Shown here in pieces: positions 23,538-28,640 of a stretch of 28,640 nucleotides of DNA (the first letter of the stretch is position 1; each line of letters opens with the position of its first letter). The position numbers were made by a program, and so were the translations under genes. Under the pieces are notes generated by a model. It had not been told where the DNA came from. It ran no database searches and saw only the letters and a program-made list of their open reading frames with translations. The stretch is from an uncultured Blautia sp. Its GTDB lineage: Bacteria; Bacillota; Clostridia; Lachnospirales; Lachnospiraceae. The DNA lies in NCBI GenBank assembly GCA_900539525.1, contig UQCM01000036.1:1-28640 (forward strand), in the 5' to 3' direction.

Positions 23538-25733
23538 ATGAAATCATTGGTTATTGCTGAGAAACCTTCCGTGGCCCGGGATATTGCCCGCGTGCTGCAC
23601 TGTCAGAAGAAGCTTCCCGGGGCCATGGAGGGGACGGAATATGTCGTGACTTGGGCACTGGGGCATCTGGTCACCCTGGCGGATCCGGAGGAGTATGATA
23701 AAAAGTATGCGCAGTGGAGCATGGAAACCCTGCCTATGATACCAGAGAAGATGCAGCTCGTGGTGATCAGACAGACGGCAAAGCAGTTTAAGGATGTAAA
23801 GACCCAGCTGTACCGGAAGGATATCGGTCAGGTCGTCATTGCCACGGACGCCGGCAGAGAGGGCGAGCTGGTGGCCAGGTGGATCCTGGAGAAGGCAGAC
23901 TGTCGAAAGCCTGTGAAGCGTTTGTGGATTTCCTCTGTCACAGACAAGGCGATCCGCGAAGGCTTTGCCCATCTGAAGGACGGCAGAGAGTACAACAACC
24001 TCTATGCGGCTGCTGTGGCCCGTGCAGAGGCAGACTGGCTGGTGGGAATCAATGCCACCCGTGCACTTACCTGCAAATACAATGCACAGCTTTCCTGTGG
24101 ACGCGTGCAGACACCTACGCTGGCCATGATCGCCAGGAGAGAGGAAGAAATCCGCCGGTTTCAGCCGGAGGAATACTACGGAATGAAGCTTCAGGCCGGA
24201 GGAATCTGCTGGACCTGGCAGGATCAGAAGAGCAAGGGAATGCGCACCTTCCAGAAAGAGCGTATCGAAGAGCTGGAGAAAAAGCTTAAGGGGCAGAAGC
24301 TTAAGATTACTGCTGTCGAGAAAACATCAAAAAAATCCTATGCGCCGGGACTTTATGACCTTACAGAACTGCAGAGGGATGCCAACAAACGGTTTGGCTA
24401 TTCTGCAAAAGAGACATTGAATATCATGCAGCGCCTCTATGAGAATCACAAGGTACTCACTTATCCGAGAACGGATTCCCGCTATATCAGCACGGATGTG
24501 GCGGAAACACTGAAAGAGCGGCTGCAGGCCTGTGCAACAGGTCCGTACCGCAGGATGGCAGGGAGCCTTGCAATGCGTCCGATAAAAACAAACAGTTCTT
24601 TTGTAGATAATAAAAAGGTAAGCGATCACCACGCCATCATCCCCACGGAGCAGTTCGTGCAGCTTGACCACATGACTGTAGATGAGCGCAGGATCTATGA
24701 CCTGGTGGTACGCCGTTTTCTTTCTGTGCTCTATCCGCCATTTGAGTACGAGCAGACCACTATGCGGGGAGAAGCGGCAGGTGAGAGCTTTATTGCAAAG
24801 GGAAAGATCGTCAAGAGTCAGGGATGGAAGGAAGCCTATGAGAATCTGTCTGACCTGGAGGAGGAAGCAGAGGAAGAAAATGCGGTAGCGGAACAGACGC
24901 TTCCAGAGAGAAAGAAGGGGGAGAGCCTGCCAGTGGAGCGTATTCAGACTACCAGTGGAAAGACGAAGCCTCCGGCACACTTTAACGAGGCCACCCTGCT
25001 TTCTGCCATGGAGAATCCCGTGAAATACATGGAGTCCAGGGATGCGGCGGCAATAAAGACGCTGGGAGAGACCGGAGGTCTGGGAACAGTGGCAACGAGG
25101 GCAGATATTATCGACAAGCTTTTCCATACGTTCCTGATGGAGAAGCGCGGAAAGGATATTTATCTTACATCCAAGGCAAAGCAGCTTCTGGAACTCGTTC
25201 CGGAGGATCTGAAGAAGCCGGAACTGACAGCAGCCTGGGAGATGAAGCTTTCCGGTATCGCAAAGGGTACGATCAGGAAAGAGGACTTCCTGAAAAAGAT
25301 CAGAGAATACACAGAGGAGATCGTGGGGGAGATACGGACCGGGGACGGCACCTTCCGGCATGAAAATCTCACAAATAAAAAGTGCCCTGTCTGCGGAAAG
25401 CGGATGCTGGCAGTGAACGGAAAAAACAGCAAAATGCTGGTCTGCCAGGACAGAGAGTGCGGCCACAGGGAGACGGTCTCCCGGGTGACCAATGCCCGCT
25501 GCCCCAAATGCCATAAAAAGATGGAAATGTATGTGAAAGGGGACGAGGAAACCTTCATCTGTGGATGCGGATACAAGGAGAAGCTTTCTGCCTTTAAGAA
25601 CCGGAGGGAGAAAGAAGGGGCAGGCGTAAACAAAAAAGACGTACAGCGCTACCTGAATAAGCAGAAAAAAGAAGCGGAGGCACCGCTGAACAATGCATTT
25701 GCAGATGCATTTGCAAAGCTGAACCTGAAATAG
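23538..25733 (+). CDS. topB: DNA topoisomerase III (type IA)
   Basis: 731 residues. It relaxes or decatenates DNA through a 5'-phosphotyrosine intermediate. The TOPRIM domain (about 1-145) holds E8 in IAEKPSVARDIARVL and D104 in ATDAGREGELVARWIL. The catalytic Y309 lies in LTYPRTDSRYIS. The decatenation-type core is complete (CGRVQTPTLAMIARREEEI). The C-terminus has a zinc-ribbon region with CPVCGKRM, CQDRECGH, CPKCHKKM and CGCGYKEK (about 615-680) and a Lys-rich tail. ATG at 23538 is chosen for AAGGAAAG upstream and for starting exactly at the TOPRIM strand; the longer frame overlaps the AIM24 gene. It lies in an operon with the AIM24-family gene and looks like a housekeeping copy, not the shorter plasmid type. 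Confidence 0.95.
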   Translation: MKSLVIAEKPSVARDIARVLHCQKKLPGAMEGTEYVVTWALGHLVTLADPEEYDKKYAQWSMETLPMIPEKMQLVVIRQTAKQFKDVKTQLYRKDIGQVVIATDAGREGELVARWILEKADCRKPVKRLWISSVTDKAIREGFAHLKDGREYNNLYAAAVARAEADWLVGINATRALTCKYNAQLSCGRVQTPTLAMIARREEEIRRFQPEEYYGMKLQAGGICWTWQDQKSKGMRTFQKERIEELEKKLKGQKLKITAVEKTSKKSYAPGLYDLTELQRDANKRFGYSAKETLNIMQRLYENHKVLTYPRTDSRYISTDVAETLKERLQACATGPYRRMAGSLAMRPIKTNSSFVDNKKVSDHHAIIPTEQFVQLDHMTVDERRIYDLVVRRFLSVLYPPFEYEQTTMRGEAAGESFIAKGKIVKSQGWKEAYENLSDLEEEAEEENAVAEQTLPERKKGESLPVERIQTTSGKTKPPAHFNEATLLSAMENPVKYMESRDAAAIKTLGETGGLGTVATRADIIDKLFHTFLMEKRGKDIYLTSKAKQLLELVPEDLKKPELTAAWEMKLSGIAKGTIRKEDFLKKIREYTEEIVGEIRTGDGTFRHENLTNKKCPVCGKRMLAVNGKNSKMLVCQDRECGHRETVSRVTNARCPKCHKKMEMYVKGDEETFICGCGYKEKLSAFKNRREKEGAGVNKKDVQRYLNKQKKEAEAPLNNAFADAFAKLNLK

Positions 25734-25748
25734 GGAATGGACTTGTGG

Positions 25749-25806
25749 CTGTTCAGAGCCCTACATGAGCCTCGTAGAGGCGATTTTATGAATGGGCTCT
25801 GAACAG
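25749..25806. repeat. Palindromic repeat, family B, copy 3 (best preserved)
   Basis: CTGTTCAGAGCCC (25749-25761) and GGGCTCTGAACAG (25794-25806) are perfect 13-bp inverted arms. Inside is a perfect GCCTC-GTA-GAGGC hairpin (25769-25781). It lies 15 bp after topB and may serve as its transcript end. Confidence 0.85.
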
Positions 25807-25849
25807 TTACGGTGACTCGAAAAAAAAGATTAAAAAAATAAAAAAACTC

Positions 25850-25878
25850 TTTACAAGGGAAAAAGAGTATGCTATAAT
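25850..25878 (+). promoter_or_regulatory. SigA promoter of tRNA-Arg
   Basis: TTTACA (25850-25855), a 17-bp spacer and TATAAT (25873-25878), preceded by an A-rich stretch typical of strong stable-RNA promoters. Confidence 0.85.
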
Positions 25879-25898
25879 CTGTTTTGTTGTTAAGACAT

Positions 25899-25972
25899 GT
25901 GCGTTTAGCTCAGCTGGATAGAGCGTTTGGCTACGGACCAAAAGGTCGGGGGTTCGAATCCTCTAACGCACG
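25899..25972 (+). tRNA. tRNA-Arg (ACG)
   Basis: Complete cloverleaf. The acceptor GTGCGTT (25899-25905) pairs with AACGCAC (25965-25971). The D arm is AGCTCAGCTGGATAGAGC, and the anticodon loop CTACGGA sits between TTTGG and CCAAA, giving anticodon ACG. The T loop is TTCGAAT and the discriminator is G. CCA is not encoded. Confidence 0.97.
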
Positions 25973-26009
25973 GTGAAAAAGCCTTGATTTTACAGGGTTT
26001 TAAAGGAAA

Positions 26010-26035
26010 AGCACTCCGGGAAGGGGTGCTTTTTT
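26010..26035 (+). terminator. Intrinsic terminator of tRNA-Arg
   Basis: AGCACTCC (26010-26017) pairs with GGGGTGCT (26023-26030) around GGGAA, followed by TTTTT. Confidence 0.92.
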
Positions 26036-26092
26036 CGTGCTTCAAATATAACACAGGCAAATCATAACATACCGGCCAATGAAATGCAACTG

Positions 26093-26254
26093 TTATCTGG
26101 CCATTGACTTCTTTAGTGCTTTCTGGTTCTGCTTCTCCGTCTTTGCCGGATCCGGCGTAAAGGTGGCCGTCTCTATGATCTGCTTCCCGGAAGCATCCCG
26201 GCCGTTGCTCACTGTGATCTGGTAAGAGTTCTTTCGATTCCTGATGGATGCCAT
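26093..26254 (-). pseudogene. Truncated tyrosine integrase, N-terminal arm-binding domain only
   Basis: A 53-codon ORF starting MASIRNRKNSYQITVSNGRD, with TFTPDPAKTEKQNQKALKK further on. This is the start typical of Arm-DNA-binding (AP2-like) domains of Tn916/phage-type tyrosine integrases in clostridia. It has AAGGAAG 8 nt before the ATG and ends in TAA after MAR. The core-binding and catalytic (R-H-R-Y) domains are absent. Its position 3' of, and pointing toward, tRNA-Arg is that of an integrase of an element inserted at the tRNA, so this is probably a remnant. A translated small arm-type binding protein cannot be ruled out. Confidence 0.72.
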
Positions 26255-26314
26255 ATTATCATCTTCCTTTCTTCATGGGCCTGGGCGGGCAGGAGAAGGG
26301 CAGAAAATAATACT

Positions 26315-26343
26315 TTGACAATATCATATTGCTGACATATAAT
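26315..26343 (+). promoter_or_regulatory. Perfect consensus SigA promoter in the palindromic element
   Basis: TTGACA (26315-26320), a 17-bp spacer and TATAAT (26338-26343), both hexamers perfect. No gene follows on this strand, only the candidate small RNA and its terminator. Confidence 0.85.
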
Positions 26344-26524
26344 ATACTTAACAAGAGAACCGTTGGCCAGCGTACACCTGACCGCCGGGAAAAATAATTT
26401 GTTACATGAAGTAGCGCCTTATCTTACCAGGACAGGGGCGCTACTTTTTGCATTTCTCCTTTCTTTCGTCCGGCGGCTGACATAACGCCCCAACGGTTCC
26501 CGTGGTAAGTATATTATATTGTCA
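26333..26524. mobile_element. 192-bp element with 34/35-bp imperfect inverted repeats
   Basis: The left arm (26333-26366) and right arm (26490-26524) are inverted copies sharing TGACA, TATAATATACTTA and GAACCGTTGG in the same order. Inside them CCGCCGG and CCGGCGG pair again, and the centre is the terminator hairpin at 26410-26445, so the whole element is nearly palindromic. It encodes no protein. It may be a MITE-like element or the RNA control region of a mobile element. Confidence 0.65.
26350..26449 (+). ncRNA. Candidate ~100-nt small RNA
   Basis: It is bounded by the consensus promoter at 26315-26343 and an intrinsic terminator. AGTAGCGCC (26410-26418) pairs with GGCGCTACT (26437-26445), followed by TTTT to 26449. 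No credible ORF lies in between. The 5' half (about 26353-26388) is complementary to the segment just beyond the terminator (about 26468-26502). I recognise no known RNA family. Confidence 0.55.
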
Positions 26525-26551
26525 TGGTGCAGATCCGGAGCGGATCAGTAG

Positions 26552-27055
26552 TTATTTGTTCGGCGTGGGCGGTTGGTCGTCTTTCCGGTATTCTCGGATT
26601 TTGACAAGCATTTCCACATGTTCTAGAGCTTTTTTCTGACCTTCTGTATTAAGTAAACTTAAATTTTCATCAATCGCACCTCTCAGACGTAGTGAATCAA
26701 TCATCGTATCAACATTATGTTTGTTTTTTTTCATTGATTCTATTTCATCTATCCTGTGAGCTATTTTTTGCTCAATATCTGCCAGATTCTCTGAATTTTG
26801 AAGATATTGTTTCGCTGCTACAGCGCGTAAAATTTGCATTGCTTCACGAGGTGTCATATCGCCAGTAATGAGCAGGTTATAAACATCTATTCCGAGTGCT
26901 GTGGCTATTTTCTTTACAGTTTCAAACTTGGGATTACGTTTTCCCGTTTCGTATTGTGCATAGTTAGGCTGAGATACACCTAATTTTTCAGCAATTTCCT
27001 TTTGTGAAAATCCTCTTTCTTTTCTTATATTTTTTAAATTTTCCGCGAATGTCAC
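26552..27055 (-). CDS. XRE/cI-type transcriptional repressor
   Basis: 167 residues. The N-terminal HTH_3 domain (about 5-60) reads FAENLKNIRKERGFSQKEIA, then EKLGVSQPNYAQYETGKRNP and FETVKKIATALGIDVYNLL. A Glu/Lys-rich helical C-terminal region (about 75-155, probably coiled-coil for dimerisation) follows. GTG at 27055 is chosen because GGAGGTGA lies at proper distance; the ATGs further upstream (27070 and 27085) would place that site inside the gene. It is transcribed divergently from the serine recombinase and presumably represses the shared intergenic region. The gene is visibly more AT-rich than its neighbours, consistent with mobile origin. Confidence 0.87.
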   Translation of the reverse strand: MTFAENLKNIRKERGFSQKEIAEKLGVSQPNYAQYETGKRNPKFETVKKIATALGIDVYNLLITGDMTPREAMQILRAVAAKQYLQNSENLADIEQKIAHRIDEIESMKKNKHNVDTMIDSLRLRGAIDENLSLLNTEGQKKALEHVEMLVKIREYRKDDQPPTPNK

Positions 27056-27105
27056 TAAGCTCACCTCCATCCTTACAAAGAACATATCACAATCGCTAAT
27101 AGAAA

Positions 27106-27186
27106 TTAATCAAAAAGATTATAAAAAGTATTGATATAATCAAAAAAGATTATGCATAACATAAATATAAAATCATTTTGATTATA
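27106..27186. promoter_or_regulatory. Three operator-like palindromes and divergent promoters
   Basis: AATCAAAAAGATT (27108-27120), ATAATCAAAAAAGATTAT (27136-27153) and AATCATTTTGATT (27171-27183) share inverted AATC/GATT half-sites. The first overlaps a minus-strand -10 box (27118-27123) for the XRE gene and the second its -35 region. The third overlaps a plus-strand TATACT (27185-27190) facing the recombinase. This is the arrangement expected for an autoregulating repressor. Confidence 0.65.
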
Positions 27187-27245
27187 TACTTAGAAAGAAA
27201 GTAAGAAAAATACCTGCTACCCTCAACCAGTTCACATCGGAGCCG

Positions 27246-28550
27246 GTGGCAGTCAGAAGGAAAAAGAAGGTTGCCGGATACGCACGAGTTTCCACGGATC
27301 GTGAGGAGCAGGCAACCATCTACGAGGCACAGATGACCTACTACAAGACCTACATTGAAGGTCATGACGATTGGGAGTTTGTCGGGATGTACTCAGATGA
27401 GGGTATCACCGCCACGAACACCAAAAAGCGTGACGGCTTCAACCAAATGGTGGAAGATGCCCTTGACGGAAAGATTGACCTCATCAGAACCAAGTCGGTC
27501 AGCCGATTTGCACGAAACACGGTGGACAGCCTTACCACCATACGAAAGCTGAAGGAAAAAGGCATTGAGGTCTATTTTGAAAAGGAGAACATCTGGACAT
27601 TGGATGCCAAGGGCGAGTTGATGATAACCATCATGAGTTCCCTGGCACAGGAGGAAAGCCGGAGCATTTCCGAGAATACGACCTGGGGCAAGCGAAAGCA
27701 GTTTGCTGACGGCAAAGGCAGTGTTGCCTACAGTTGGTTCCTTGGGTATGACAAGGACTTCAAGATAAACGAGGAACAGGCAGCTACGGTTCGGCTGATT
27801 TATCGGCTTTTCCCCCAGTATTATGTGGAGGAACACCATGAAGCCATCATTCCCCCTGCCCAGTTTGATTTTGTCCAGGCAGAACTTACCCGCCGGGAGC
27901 AGAATGGCCGTTACAGCGGAGTGAGCATCTTCTCAAACAAAATCAAGTGCGGATGCTGCGGTGGATGGTACGGCTCGAAGGTTTGGCATTCCACCGACAA
28001 GTACCGGAAGGTCATCTACCGCTGCAACCGGAAGTACGGCAAAGACACCCCGCCCTGCAACATACCGCATTTGACCGAGGAAGAAATCAAGCAGATGTTC
28101 CTCAAGTCACTGAACGCCCTGGTTGATGCGAAAGAGGAAACCATAGAGAATTTACAAGGGCTGATTGAAACGGTCTGTCAGATGGAGTCCCTTGACGCAG
28201 AACAGGAACGGCTGGAGCAGGAACTGAGGATTATCGCAGAGAACCTTGCGAACCTCATCCGGGAGAATGCGAGTGTAGCCTTGGATCAGACGGAGCAAGC
28301 GGAGAAAGAAAAGAAGCTCCGTACCCTCTATGGCGAAAAGCATAGCCGCTTTCAGGAACTGGAGGCTCTCATCCAGGAGAAGAATGACACGAAGGAGATA
28401 CTCACGAACTTCATCACCAAGCTGGAAGATTTGATGGGAGAACAGACAGAGTTCCGGGAAGAACTGTGGGGAGGTTTGGTCGATCACATCCGCATCGATG
28501 AGAAAAGAAGCACGGTAGTCTTCCGGGGTGGGATTGAGATTACCATTTAA
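27246..28550 (+). pseudogene. Large serine recombinase, internally deleted
   Basis: 434 residues from GTG 27246. The resolvase catalytic domain (about 9-150) is intact, with S16 in GYARVSTD and KSVSRFARNTVDSL. The zinc ribbon (about 235-285, KCGCCGGWYGSK and CNRKYGKDTPPCN) and a long coiled coil follow. The recombinase domain is cut: VRLIYRLF (to residue 189) joins directly to PQYYVEEHHEAII. Relatives normally have about 70 residues between, covering the DNA-binding part. The frame also stays open upstream and encodes VRKIPATLNQFTSEP, the usual N-terminal lead of this family, but no ATG, GTG or TTG precedes it; GTA stands where a start would fit (27201). The shorter form from 27246 could be made from CGGAG. 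It is probably inactive or altered in site recognition. Confidence 0.75.
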
Positions 28551-28593
28551 TATGTAGAAACACGAATCGAAAGGGCATCTGGCAGTGATATGA

Positions 28594-28640
28594 TCCCCCT
28601 AAAGTAGACAAGATAAATATCCAAATCTACTTTAGGGGGA
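28594..28640. repeat. Perfect 15-bp inverted repeat at window end
   Basis: TCCCCCTAAAGTAGA (28594-28608) and TCTACTTTAGGGGGA (28626-28640) are perfect inverted copies, 17 bp apart. It could be an insertion-sequence end pair or a terminator for the recombinase. The window stops exactly at the right arm, so what follows is unknown. Confidence 0.6.

Noticed and set aside
25899..28640. Direct repeat of the tRNA-Arg 3' end marking the far end of an integrated element
   Set aside because: No copy of the T-arm/acceptor sequence was seen downstream within the window.

Overview
The window looks like chromosomal DNA of a gut Lachnospiraceae-type Firmicute, possibly a mucin-associated [Ruminococcus]/Mediterraneibacter-like species. 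The grounds are strong AGGAGG-type ribosome binding sites, TTGACA/TATAAT promoters, a SpoIID-like sporulation-type protein, HAAS/DUF1700 and Rrf2 proteins, Lys-rich Big_2/BspA-type secreted proteins, and a carAB-MATE-AIM24-topB gene order. The genus is inference only.

Layout. (1) 1-12.8 kb is a secreted glycan-degradation island. It starts after a tRNA-Gly end with a 1667-residue GH89 alpha-N-acetylglucosaminidase carrying CBM32-like modules, a Big_2 domain and a BspA-type leucine-rich tail. A convergent AraC-family regulator follows. Divergent from that regulator is a tight three-gene operon: a membrane-anchored SurA/PpiC-like foldase, then two paralogous secreted right-handed beta-helix proteins. 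The operon resembles 'beta-helix glycosidase plus designated chaperone' systems such as LnbX/LnbY (GH136), but the family is not proven. (2) 12.8-16.6 kb holds an orphan HicB-like gene, a HAAS-domain membrane protein overlapping an Rrf2 regulator with a Cys cluster, a second Rrf2 regulator, and a SpoIID/peptidoglycan-binding protein. The gaps here are full of two families of short palindromic repeats. (3) 16.65-21.2 kb is carA-carB behind a leader with an intrinsic terminator and an 18-codon ORF running through it. (4) 21.3-25.7 kb holds a MATE transporter and an AIM24-family/topB operon. (5) 25.9 kb to the end is tRNA-Arg(ACG) followed by a decayed mobile region. It contains a 53-codon integrase N-terminal fragment, a ~190-bp palindromic element with a consensus promoter and terminator (candidate ~100-nt sRNA), an XRE repressor with three operator-like palindromes, and a serine recombinase that appears to have lost both its start codon and the middle of its recombinase domain. 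A 15-bp perfect inverted repeat ends the window.

How the parts may work together. GH89 and the two beta-helix proteins are all exported and carry carbohydrate- or surface-binding modules, so they probably act outside the cell on host-type glycans. The AraC protein is placed to sense the substrate and control the foldase operon. carAB supplies carbamoyl phosphate for pyrimidines and arginine. The least expected objects are the foldase/beta-helix operon, the carAB leader and the sRNA-like palindromic element.
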